Shown piece by piece: positions 44,998-53,022 of a DNA stretch of 59,539 nt. The DNA is from Micrococcaceae bacterium (GTDB lineage Bacteria > Actinomycetota > Actinomycetes > Actinomycetales > Micrococcaceae), in the NCBI GenBank assembly GCA_013393415.1, contig JABXHI010000002.1, positions 1 to 59,539 on the forward strand. Direction: 5' to 3'. Position 1 is the stretch's first letter, and every line of letters starts with the position of its first letter. A program made the translations under genes and the position numbers. The notes beneath the pieces were generated by a model that worked only from the letters and a program-made list of their open reading frames with translations, had not been told where the DNA came from and searched no databases.

Positions 44998-47400
44998 GTG
45001 AAAGAACTCTCCTGCTCGCCGACAAAACGCGGTGGCAAAAAACTGGCAGCTTTTGGACTGTCCGCAGCAGTAGTCGGCGGGGCACTTCTCGTCGTCCCCG
45101 GCGCACAGGCTGCGTCAAATACTCAAGACAATTATTGGGGGTCGCAGTACGGTCAGGTCGCCGAGGTTCACAGTGAGTACGTCGCTGACGGTGATAGCGG
45201 TGACGATACGACCTGGATCGGTGGCGTGGGAACTCAGGGTTATACCAACGGTATCTCCGCTGACAACGGTTACACCTGGTGTATTCAGTGGTCCCAAGAT
45301 GCTAACGGCATTAACACCGAGCTACCACCTCCAGCTGGCACCTCAGAAATGACCGGTACCGAAGCTCAGGTTGCCAACATCATCGTCGCCAAGCACGCTG
45401 ATGACGGTTCCAAGCACCCCGAAATCGCACTAGCGATGCACGAGCTGTTTGACCACAATGAGGCCGATGGACGTGACGGCAACGCCTGGGCCTACGAAAA
45501 GGCGAACAACAACGACTCCACGTTCAACTCAATTCTGGACACCGCTAACAGCTGGATTGAAGAAGCTGAGCAGTACACCGGTGACTACACCATCCAGCCG
45601 GAGTTTGATTTCGGCGGCGAAAGCGTCACGCCTGGCTCGACCGGTAAACTCACCAACCTCAACGTGATGGCTGGCGGAACCTCGCTAGGCAGCGGTGTGG
45701 ACACCGTGGGCAATGAAATCGAGCTCACCGTGGAACTTACCGGAACCCTTCAGTTCTCCGACGGGGAGACCACCAAGACCCTTTCCCCAGGTGATGAACC
45801 AGAGGTCGAGGTAACTGGTGCCGGCATGATTGGTGCAACGGTTGAAACCAGCGATGCGCTGCCAAACAATACGGTCACCAAGGTCGAGTTCGGCGAAGAC
45901 AGCAACGGTGACTTGCTGCAAGACCGTGTCACTCACCAGGCTCCAGTCTCCATCGATGGTGCCATCCCCGACATGCAGGTCAAGCACGTTCCATCGGTGA
46001 CCACCGAAACCTCGGAACAGCGCGCTGAGCCAGGCACTGAGCTCTTCGACAAGATCACCGTTGACGGTGTTCCTGACGATAAAGATGTCACAGTCACCTC
46101 CACCCTGTACTACGCCGGTGATGAGCGCCCAGAGCGTCAAGAAGCCATCCCGGAGACCGCTGAGGCCGTTGGCTCGGTAGAAACCGTTGTCACAGGCTCT
46201 GGCACCTACGAGACCCCAACCATCACCATCGAAGAGTCCGGTTACTACGTGTGGGTTGAAACCATCGAGGGCACCGAAACTATGGAGCCTTGGACTTCTG
46301 ACTACGGCATCACCGAGGAAACCTCGCTGGTCCCATGGTCACCAGAAGTCAAAACGATGACCTCGCAGCAGCGTGCAGAACCTGAAGCTGAAATCTATGA
46401 CACGCTGATGATCTCGGGGAACAAAGACGGTAAAGAACTCACCGTTGACTCAACCCTCTACGGTCCATTTGATCACCGTGAAGAGCAGGGCACCGAGCTA
46501 CCAGAAGACGCACCGGTTGTCGGCAAAGTCTCCACAGTTATCGAAGGTAACGGCGAATTCCAGACTGAACCGCTGACCGTAGAAGACCGCGGTTACTACT
46601 TCTGGGTCGAAACCATCGAAGAGACTGATGAAACCGACCCATGGGGCGACGAAGAAGATGAAAGCCCAACCTGGCAAGAAGACGAAACCACCATCGTGCC
46701 ATGGGAAATCATCTCATCGTCTGACATCTCCGACCGCTCATCCCATGAAGGCGGAACAGTCCATGACACTGTCTGGTTCGCAGGCCTGCCATGGGACCAC
46801 GCCGTTGACCGCGGTGAAACGTTCCTAATGGCACCACCAGAAAACCAGCCACAGGCTGATGGCAGCTACATCCTGCCAATCACCGAAGAGGGTGCGAACT
46901 TAGACGCATCGGACACAGGTGAAGCAGAGCTGACTATGTATGGGCCATTCGAGACCATGCCAGAGCGGTCCGATGACATCCCAGAAGATGCACCGGTACA
47001 TGATGTCGTCACAATTCCAGCAGTCAACGGTGAAATCCTCTCCGCTGATTTCAAGGAATTTGAAGAAGTCGGGTACTACACCATCGTGACCAGCTTCGAC
47101 GGTTCAGATCGCGTGGAGCCATACGTTTCTGAATTCGGTATCCCTTCCGAGTCCACCTACGTACCTCACCCAGACGAGCCAGGTGAACCAGTCCCAGAAG
47201 ACCCACCTGAGCCAGTCACACCAGAGGACCCACCAGTCGAGCCAACCACTCCAGACCAGGTTGAAGAAGTCAGCATTGACTCCGGTAACCCAGGTGACAA
47301 CACCGCGTGGGCACTTGGAGCTGGTGCAGGCATCGCCCTGATCGGTCTCGGTGGATACCTCGCCTACCGCCGCAAAAACGCTACCGGTCTTGAAAGCTAA
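44998..47400 (+). CDS. Thioester-domain surface adhesin with sorting signal
   Basis: An 800-residue secreted wall protein. A signal peptide ends near AQA-A (residues 36-39). An N-terminal thioester domain follows: Cys95 in YTWCIQ and Gln124 in EAQVAN fit the Cys-Gln pair that forms an internal thioester and binds host or cell surfaces covalently. Three repeats (about 330-450, 450-570, 570-730) contain EQRAEP/LTV.STLY/GYYVWVETIE units. A proline-rich stalk leads to IDSGNP (760-765), a membrane helix and a YRRK tail. The sorting motif is not LPXTG. The GTG start follows AAGGA. The element encodes a sortase and a second protein with the same motif. Confidence 0.85.
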   Translation: MKELSCSPTKRGGKKLAAFGLSAAVVGGALLVVPGAQAASNTQDNYWGSQYGQVAEVHSEYVADGDSGDDTTWIGGVGTQGYTNGISADNGYTWCIQWSQDANGINTELPPPAGTSEMTGTEAQVANIIVAKHADDGSKHPEIALAMHELFDHNEADGRDGNAWAYEKANNNDSTFNSILDTANSWIEEAEQYTGDYTIQPEFDFGGESVTPGSTGKLTNLNVMAGGTSLGSGVDTVGNEIELTVELTGTLQFSDGETTKTLSPGDEPEVEVTGAGMIGATVETSDALPNNTVTKVEFGEDSNGDLLQDRVTHQAPVSIDGAIPDMQVKHVPSVTTETSEQRAEPGTELFDKITVDGVPDDKDVTVTSTLYYAGDERPERQEAIPETAEAVGSVETVVTGSGTYETPTITIEESGYYVWVETIEGTETMEPWTSDYGITEETSLVPWSPEVKTMTSQQRAEPEAEIYDTLMISGNKDGKELTVDSTLYGPFDHREEQGTELPEDAPVVGKVSTVIEGNGEFQTEPLTVEDRGYYFWVETIEETDETDPWGDEEDESPTWQEDETTIVPWEIISSSDISDRSSHEGGTVHDTVWFAGLPWDHAVDRGETFLMAPPENQPQADGSYILPITEEGANLDASDTGEAELTMYGPFETMPERSDDIPEDAPVHDVVTIPAVNGEILSADFKEFEEVGYYTIVTSFDGSDRVEPYVSEFGIPSESTYVPHPDEPGEPVPEDPPEPVTPEDPPVEPTTPDQVEEVSIDSGNPGDNTAWALGAGAGIALIGLGGYLAYRRKNATGLES

Positions 47401-47431
47401 GCGATAGCTCACCGATAGTGCCACCACGATT

Positions 47432-47467
47432 CGCGCCGGGTCATACAGCTGCTGATGGCCCGGCGCG
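47432..47467. terminator. Hairpin between adhesin and sortase genes
   Basis: CGCGCCGGG (47432-47440) and CCCGGCGCG (47459-47467) form a perfect 9-bp stem with an 18-base loop, followed by TTT. It probably ends or attenuates the adhesin transcript. Confidence 0.6.
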
Positions 47468-47491
47468 TTTCACTTCGATCCAAGGACTCCA

Positions 47492-48193
47492 TTGAAAAAG
47501 AAGCGCTCAATATTTCCCAGCATCTTCTTCGTGCTCATCATGCTGGCCGGAGCCGGACTGGTCTGGTGGGGGATCAGCAACAGTCAGCCAGAACCCGCGC
47601 CGGAACCAGAGGTGTTCTTCGACTCCACTGATGAAGACACCAACACCGGTCACACACCTGAAGAGGCTGTCTTAGCAGCACAGCAACAGCTAGCCGACGT
47701 AGACAGCGGCGTTGCAGTACCAGACCTGGATTTGGTGTCGCCCATGATGACCACCGGCCATACTGACGGGTGGCTGGACCTGCCCGACCCGCCCAACTCC
47801 ACTTTTTACGACCAGACAGCAGACATCGGATCGTCTGATGGTGCCAGTGTCATCGCATCGCATGTGGACTATGGCCACGGTGAAGATGCTCCATTCTCAG
47901 CTTTGCACATGATCGACAAGGGGACCCCGGTGGTCGTGAAGTCTGAGGGCGAGTTCGTGGTCTATCAGGCACAGGCCATTGACCTCTATGAGCGACAGGG
48001 TCTGCCCTCAGAAATCTTCCGGCTCGATGGTGAAGCTACCGGGTATTTCGTCACGTGCTCCGGGGAGGTTATCGGTGAGAACTCCGATCAGCCCTTTTAT
48101 GAAAACAACTTAGTTGTCGAAGCCGAGATGCTTGGTGTCGCAACGATCTCGGGCGACAGCGTATCGATTGATCTGCCGCCGGACACTGTCTGA
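47492..48193 (+). CDS. Divergent sortase
   Basis: A 233-residue membrane-anchored sortase. A basic start and a helix (residues 8-28) precede a linker and a catalytic beta-barrel. His124 (ASHVDYG) and Cys189 (FVTCSG) are the catalytic pair. The Arg expected in the YRDN-like strand after the Cys is Glu204 here (FYENN). It resembles class E/F sortases of actinobacteria. It lies between two genes whose products share the unusual motif IDSGNP, so it probably anchors them to the wall. The TTG start has AAGGA six bases before it. Its last codons contain a CCGGACAC octamer. Confidence 0.78.
   Translation: MKKKRSIFPSIFFVLIMLAGAGLVWWGISNSQPEPAPEPEVFFDSTDEDTNTGHTPEEAVLAAQQQLADVDSGVAVPDLDLVSPMMTTGHTDGWLDLPDPPNSTFYDQTADIGSSDGASVIASHVDYGHGEDAPFSALHMIDKGTPVVVKSEGEFVVYQAQAIDLYERQGLPSEIFRLDGEATGYFVTCSGEVIGENSDQPFYENNLVVEAEMLGVATISGDSVSIDLPPDTV
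48179..48186 (+). promoter_or_regulatory. CCGGACAC copy at the sortase 3' end
   Basis: This copy lies in the last codons of the sortase gene. The next gene starts 47 bases after its end and has its own GAAGGA site, so the octamer is at promoter distance and not in the ribosome binding region. Confidence 0.6.
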
Positions 48194-48233
48194 ATTAAAC
48201 CGTCTGCCCGACACGACATTTAACGAAGGAATT

Positions 48234-49409
48234 ATGCAACGTATCACCAAAGCAGCCGCCACAGTAGCTGCCGGACTGCTCATTACAACCAGTGCGGCAA
48301 TGCCAGCCCAAGCCGCAGACCCTATCGAAACAGCCACAAAGCAGTCGTTTACTGACTCCAACGGCAACTCGTCGTGGTATCACGTCTACGCAGACGACAT
48401 TGATTGGTCGCAAGATGTTGGGGCGCTGTACTACTTCGACGGTGATTACTTCTCCGAAGACCCACAGTATTCACAGATTATGAAGCCAGAGGGCAATGTG
48501 CTGCAAAGCGTAGCCCAAAACGCTAACGATAAGAACCTTGTACTGTTTGCTGCCAAGACCCCATCTGCGGCCACCAGCGCCAACGGCTGGACCTGGTGGG
48601 AGAACGGTACGGCCAACGCCCAGTGGGTCGATGACTTTGCCACAGCAATGCAGTCCAAGGGAGACCTGGACACTGATCACACCTGGTTGGCTGGCTACTC
48701 GGGTGGTGCAGAGCTGATCAGCTTTGATTTGATGACCCAGGACCGTTCCAACTGGATGACTGACGGTGGGGCCATCCTGATCGCCGGTGGAGGCTCCGGC
48801 TCGTCCACCGTCCCATCACCTGCCAATTCGCACATTCCGATGACCTGGTACGCCGGTTCTGATGACGGACCTGGTCAGACCAACCCGCCTGAATGGTCGG
48901 CACTTGGTGCCGCCGAAGAAGGCTCAGCAACCTACCAAAGCGCCGGATATGACAATGCAGTCCTCTCGGTCCTGCCAGGTGTAGGTCACCACGGCTACGA
49001 TCTGGCCGGCTTGATCAATCAGACCACCGAAGCTGCCGCGGTTAAGACGCCTCCACCAACTCAAACTCCTGATCCAGAGCCGACTCCTGAGCCAACACCG
49101 ACAGAGACAGAGCCAACTGAACCCCCAGAGGAAACACCTCCACCATCGGAAACCCCAGAGCCGACTCCATCTGAGACCCCGTCCAAGACACCAACTGCGA
49201 CCGAAACCCCTACGGTTGACGAGAATGACGAGGATGTTGAAGAAGTCGCAATCGACTCCGGTAACCCAGCAGATGGCGGACCGTGGGATTGGATCGCGGG
49301 GATTGGTGGTATCGCGCTGATCGGAGCAGGGATCGCCTACTTCTTCATGCGTCGTAAGAAGCTGGCAGCTACTGACGAAGATACCTTAGAGACCACCACT
49401 GACGCCTAA
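48234..49409 (+). CDS. Wall-anchored alpha/beta hydrolase
   Basis: A 391-residue secreted protein. The signal peptide ends at AQA-AD (residue 28). The body has an alpha/beta hydrolase pattern: nucleophile Ser156 in GYSGG, acid Asp210 or 211 in YAGSDDGP and His252 or 253 in GVGHHGYD. This fits an esterase or lipase-like enzyme; the substrate is unknown. A Pro/Thr/Glu-rich stalk (residues 270-330) leads to IDSGNP, a membrane helix and an RRKK tail, the same sorting signal as the adhesin. The start at ATG 48234 follows GAAGGA. The reading frame extends further upstream but without a binding site. Confidence 0.8.
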   Translation: MQRITKAAATVAAGLLITTSAAMPAQAADPIETATKQSFTDSNGNSSWYHVYADDIDWSQDVGALYYFDGDYFSEDPQYSQIMKPEGNVLQSVAQNANDKNLVLFAAKTPSAATSANGWTWWENGTANAQWVDDFATAMQSKGDLDTDHTWLAGYSGGAELISFDLMTQDRSNWMTDGGAILIAGGGSGSSTVPSPANSHIPMTWYAGSDDGPGQTNPPEWSALGAAEEGSATYQSAGYDNAVLSVLPGVGHHGYDLAGLINQTTEAAAVKTPPPTQTPDPEPTPEPTPTETEPTEPPEETPPPSETPEPTPSETPSKTPTATETPTVDENDEDVEEVAIDSGNPADGGPWDWIAGIGGIALIGAGIAYFFMRRKKLAATDEDTLETTTDA

Positions 49410-49422
49410 CACAGGCAAGAGC

Positions 49423-49468
49423 GAAAGCACCCCCGTACTGTTTTGCTGATCGGTGCGGGGGCGCTTTC
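49423..49468. terminator. Strong terminator after the hydrolase gene
   Basis: GAAAGCACCCCCG (49423-49435) pairs with CGGGGGCGCTTTC (49456-49468) at 12 of 13 positions. It closes the surface-protein block and shows that the next gene starts after 49470. Confidence 0.8.
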
Positions 49469-49499
49469 CACTGCTATGACTATCGCATCCAGGAGCATT

Positions 49500-50366
49500 T
49501 TGTCCTTTCACGAGCCAGCACATCTGATGATTGCTAACACTTTGAACGCTTCACTGCTATGGAAGGTCCGTGAACGCTTCGGTGGCTACGCAGATCATTT
49601 GCTGCACAGCTCGCAACGGGCCATCCAGATACTGTCAGACTCCAGTGGATTGGTCTTAGATGGATGGGTGCAAGACGCTGGTCGCTCCGTCGTCGCCTCG
49701 GCACAGGATGGCAGCATAATCGTCAAATCACCACTGGTGGACGGCCTCAACACCGTCTGTGCTATCGCTGCGTACTCCGAGGCAGGGGTTGGACCACAGG
49801 TGCACAGCCTGTCGGTGGGTTCCGGCGCCAGCGGGGAAGCTCTGCACTGTGCCATTGCCATGCAGTGCATCGATGGGAGGTATCTCCACACCTCGGAGAG
49901 TCCCATGCTGGAAGAAATAGCCGAGATTGTTCAGCGTGCCGGCACCATGAAATTCACCAATTTACCGGTGGAACCACAGTTCATTTCACTCACAGAACGA
50001 CTTGAAATAGAGATCATCGAGGCAGTTCGACGGGCCACGCAGCTGGGGGACACCAGTGCGGTTGGCGAGATGTCGTTGCTAGCTATCAAGATCAACCAGA
50101 CTCAGCGACCAATGAGGTTCTGCCACGGCGACCTTGATATGCGAAACGTCATGCATTTGGACGGCAAGATCATGATCATTGACCCAGAGCCGGTGATTGC
50201 ACCGGCTGAATTCGATGCAGCAAAAGTCGCATACAGCACCGGCATTGACATGAAAGAAATCGCTCAACACTTGGGTCTCGATGAACAACTGACCGCTGAC
50301 CTGCACCGATTCTTCGAGGTCGCTGGCACCCTCTATAAACGAGTCAAAAGTCTGCATTTATCCTAA
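49500..50366 (+). CDS. APH-like phosphotransferase
   Basis: A kinase-like protein of about 288 residues with the phosphotransferase motifs HGDLDMRN (catalytic Asp about 211, Asn about 216) and IDPEP (metal Asp about 228), the pattern of the aminoglycoside/hydroxyurea kinase family that includes streptomycin 6-phosphotransferase. The N-terminal nucleotide-binding half is divergent. It could give antibiotic resistance or phosphorylate another small molecule. Start codons upstream of 49470 fall inside a terminator; TTG 49500 has AGGAG four bases before it, and ATG 49476 is an alternative. Confidence 0.65.
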   Translation: MSFHEPAHLMIANTLNASLLWKVRERFGGYADHLLHSSQRAIQILSDSSGLVLDGWVQDAGRSVVASAQDGSIIVKSPLVDGLNTVCAIAAYSEAGVGPQVHSLSVGSGASGEALHCAIAMQCIDGRYLHTSESPMLEEIAEIVQRAGTMKFTNLPVEPQFISLTERLEIEIIEAVRRATQLGDTSAVGEMSLLAIKINQTQRPMRFCHGDLDMRNVMHLDGKIMIIDPEPVIAPAEFDAAKVAYSTGIDMKEIAQHLGLDEQLTADLHRFFEVAGTLYKRVKSLHLS

Positions 50367-50372
50367 GTTTCG

Positions 50373-50380
50373 CCGGACAC
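50373..50380 (+). promoter_or_regulatory. CCGGACAC copy, 9 bases before ATG 50390
   Basis: Octamer followed by TGACAGGGC and ATGAC. No Shine-Dalgarno at normal distance; one of seven copies with exactly this spacing. Confidence 0.65.
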
Positions 50381-50389
50381 TGACAGGGC

Positions 50390-51175
50390 ATGACTACTTT
50401 CGCACTGCCCCAGAATTTCCCGCCCCTCCCAGACACCGGACGCAAGCTCTTCACCTACGACGATCTCGCAGATGAGATAGAAGTCAGTTTCCTACCCGGC
50501 CAATACGTGCACCTTGAACAGTGGACTACAGGTGAGCACTCTGATGACATCGTGGATTACACGATGATCGAGGGCTACATCTATGAAGGCTACGACTGGG
50601 AATTTCTCAACGTTGGCCAGATTGATCACCACGGCGAAAAGGTCAGCGAAAAGCGCCACTCCATCGCTTTGACCGGTCATGAGGGCACCATCAAGCCGAC
50701 CGTGACGGCAACCGGCACTCTGGTCATCCCAGACCCCTCAGAGCCCAACGTCACCTACCAGGTCACCGCACGCAAACCCGTCTTTGGCGGCCCCGCGGTC
50801 ACTGGCTGTCTGACCAATGATCTCGGACAAGAGTCCCCATACGATCTGACTGAGCTCTATCAGGTGTGGATTGACGTTTATGATGACGATGTGCAGCGCC
50901 ACCACACCATGGTTGAACGGACTGTGTACCGTCACGACATTCTCGACGGCGATGGCACCCTGCTGGGCTGTGTCGAAACCTCGGACGGTGGCCAGAGTTG
51001 GGGAGCGCGCAAATGGTACAGCTTCGATCAGCAGTACGACGAGATCGAGGGCTTTGAACCCACCGCATCAATCACCGACAACGCGCAGTCAGTTTATTTG
51101 GAGGCTGGTGGTACAGGCCGATGGACGAAGCGCACCATGGTTGAGGTTCCGCTGCCATTCGAGATGGTGGCCTAA
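50390..51175 (+). CDS. Unknown element protein
   Basis: A 261-residue protein rich in beta-strand-like and aromatic segments (YTMIEGYIYEGYDWEFLNVG, YQVWIDVYDDD, SWGARKWYSFDQQYDEIEGF). No signal peptide, membrane helix or known motif. I do not recognise it. The start is fixed by the octamer nine bases upstream; the gene lies seven bases after the kinase stop plus the octamer. Confidence 0.7.
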   Translation: MTTFALPQNFPPLPDTGRKLFTYDDLADEIEVSFLPGQYVHLEQWTTGEHSDDIVDYTMIEGYIYEGYDWEFLNVGQIDHHGEKVSEKRHSIALTGHEGTIKPTVTATGTLVIPDPSEPNVTYQVTARKPVFGGPAVTGCLTNDLGQESPYDLTELYQVWIDVYDDDVQRHHTMVERTVYRHDILDGDGTLLGCVETSDGGQSWGARKWYSFDQQYDEIEGFEPTASITDNAQSVYLEAGGTGRWTKRTMVEVPLPFEMVA

Positions 51176-51190
51176 ACTCAGAGAGCGGTG

Positions 51191-51198
51191 CCGGACAC
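51191..51198 (+). promoter_or_regulatory. CCGGACAC copy, 9 bases before ATG 51208
   Basis: Octamer followed by AGTGAATGT and ATGAC, in the 32-base gap between two genes. Confidence 0.65.
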
Positions 51199-51207
51199 AG
51201 TGAATGT

Positions 51208-51816
51208 ATGACGAACACAAAGACTCTCACACGGAAAAACATTCAGACTCTCTCAGGTGGACGCACCGCATCAATCGTAGAGATTGACGGTGAAGAAATC
51301 CGTCTCGTTGCCTCCACGCGACGCGCAAAGACCATCTCAGCAACAATGCTCGACGACATGATTCAGCTGTCCGTGCCAGAATTTATCAGTGACGAACACA
51401 TCATTCGTTCGGCACGTGGACTCATGTCTAAGATAAAAAACCGACAACACCACGGTGATAAAGCCCCAAGTGACCAAGACCTCATGGACCGCGCCCTGCA
51501 TCTGGCAAAAGTCTGGCTTGGTGACCAGGTTGAGCCATCGTCGGTCGTCTGGTCGGACAACCAAACCACACGGTGGGGTTCATGCACTCCATCGACCAAA
51601 AGAATTCGTATCTCTACTATGCTTCGCGGGATGCCACAGTGGGTCATCGACGGCGTGCTGGTACACGAACTGGCGCACCTAAAATACCCCGGTCACGGCA
51701 AAGACTTCCAAGACTTCACACATCGCTACCCAAGGATGAAAGAGGCGGATGCATTCTTGGACGGAGTCAGCTTCGCCCAGCATCAGATTGGCAAGGAGTC
51801 CCCAACACACGGCTAG
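51208..51816 (+). CDS. YgjP-like zinc metallopeptidase
   Basis: A 202-residue protein of the YgjP/DUF45 (SprT-like, WLM-related) family. The zinc motif is HELAH (His153, Glu154, His157) with the third ligand probably His163 in PGHGKDF. The family signature RWGSC and the later MPQWVIDGVLVHEL are present. Members occur in many mobile elements and beside restriction genes; some are predicted to process proteins. The octamer fixes the start. No partner restriction genes are seen here. Confidence 0.82.
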   Translation: MTNTKTLTRKNIQTLSGGRTASIVEIDGEEIRLVASTRRAKTISATMLDDMIQLSVPEFISDEHIIRSARGLMSKIKNRQHHGDKAPSDQDLMDRALHLAKVWLGDQVEPSSVVWSDNQTTRWGSCTPSTKRIRISTMLRGMPQWVIDGVLVHELAHLKYPGHGKDFQDFTHRYPRMKEADAFLDGVSFAQHQIGKESPTHG

Positions 51817-51857
51817 GACACGGTAAGGAATCCGGCACTGCTGAGCAATCAGTGGTG

Positions 51858-51865
51858 CCGGACAC
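51858..51865 (+). promoter_or_regulatory. CCGGACAC copy, 9 bases before ATG 51875
   Basis: Octamer followed by GGTTGAAGT and ATGAC. A near copy, GGACACGG, lies about 40 bases upstream. Confidence 0.65.
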
Positions 51866-51874
51866 GGTTGAAGT

Positions 51875-52999
51875 ATGACCAACAAGACAGCGTCCCAGCC
51901 CACTGGAAAGTATTCGATGATGACCGGTCAGCAAGCGGTAGATAGCTTGCCCCATAAGATGCCGCCTATCGCCGAGCAGATCGTAGCGAAAGCCGATTTG
52001 CCGACCGACGACTTCGCCGCAGCTTTTGACCACACGTTTACACCCATCAAACCTTCCATGGAGCGTTACGGTGGCAACCACCAGGCAGTGCTCACCTCGT
52101 TTAGAAGAAATCTTGATAATGCGCTTGATGGACTCGGAACATTCTTTCACCTGTCTTCGCAGCCTTTCATCGGCGATATGCAATCCGAAGGATGGGAAGT
52201 GGAGCTGACTGATGACGGCGCATTAGATGTCAGCTTTATTGAAGAATGCTTGTGCTGCCAGGACTCCTATTACTCTGATGATCGGCACACCAACATCGGC
52301 GGCACGCTGCGATCAGACGACCCACAGGCCGTGAAGCTCTACACCACGGCACACGAGGCGCTACAGGCTATCGCCCTGGTCAACCAACTCCGGGAGATAG
52401 AGGAAGGCACACAGCCTGTTTGGTCATTCCTTCCAGCTACCTATTGGCAAGTCCAATTCGCTGAGAAGAGGCACTACGATTTGGCCCGAGACATCAAGAA
52501 CATCAAGCGCCGCATCGCTCAACGCGAGGACATGGATCGTCTACACCGGATGGCCCGAGAGGGTCAAACGGATCAACAGATTCACCAGTCCTACCTTGAC
52601 CGTTTCGAGCAAAAGACCGGCGAGATCATGGTCCGTGGACTCCATAAGGAAAACCGCACCTACTGGACTGACAACTCTGATAAGTATTACCTGCTGATCT
52701 ATCTGGATGACGAACGCGAAGACATGGAGCGCGACGCTGACAATCATGTGAAGACGGCACACCAGGCCCGTCTTGATATCGCATCATTGCAAAAGAACAC
52801 GCCAGAGATTTTTGAACACACCGATGACCAGGATCGCCAGCACATTACCGAACTAGAGCGAAATATCGACTACTACCAGCGGTCCAAGGGCTGGCCTTCG
52901 GGTAACCTCTCGCCGCGATACAGCGAACTCCAAAGTCAATGGCAGCACTTCGATACACAGTCCACACCCGGCGATTGGGTGAATGACAGCGATCTCTGA
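51875..52999 (+). CDS. Unknown element protein with weak N-terminal tag
   Basis: A 374-residue soluble protein. It begins MTNKTASQPTGKYSMMTGQQ, which weakly resembles the N-terminal tag of three other element proteins (TGKY but no HSE). A Cys pair occurs in CLCCQDSYY. The second half is helical and charged, with possible coiled coil around KNIKRRIAQREDMDRLHRMA. No known domain is recognised. Confidence 0.68.
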   Translation: MTNKTASQPTGKYSMMTGQQAVDSLPHKMPPIAEQIVAKADLPTDDFAAAFDHTFTPIKPSMERYGGNHQAVLTSFRRNLDNALDGLGTFFHLSSQPFIGDMQSEGWEVELTDDGALDVSFIEECLCCQDSYYSDDRHTNIGGTLRSDDPQAVKLYTTAHEALQAIALVNQLREIEEGTQPVWSFLPATYWQVQFAEKRHYDLARDIKNIKRRIAQREDMDRLHRMAREGQTDQQIHQSYLDRFEQKTGEIMVRGLHKENRTYWTDNSDKYYLLIYLDDEREDMERDADNHVKTAHQARLDIASLQKNTPEIFEHTDDQDRQHITELERNIDYYQRSKGWPSGNLSPRYSELQSQWQHFDTQSTPGDWVNDSDL

Positions 53000-53005
53000 A
53001 GCTCA

Positions 53006-53013
53006 CCGGACAC
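53006..53013 (+). promoter_or_regulatory. CCGGACAC copy, 9 bases before ATG 53023
   Basis: Octamer followed by TATCTGTGC and ATGAC, in a 23-base gap after the previous stop. Confidence 0.65.
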
Positions 53014-53022
53014 TATCTGTGC

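Noticed and set aside
49443-49475. N-terminal extension of the APH-like kinase
   Set aside because: The extension is the right arm of a strong terminator hairpin.
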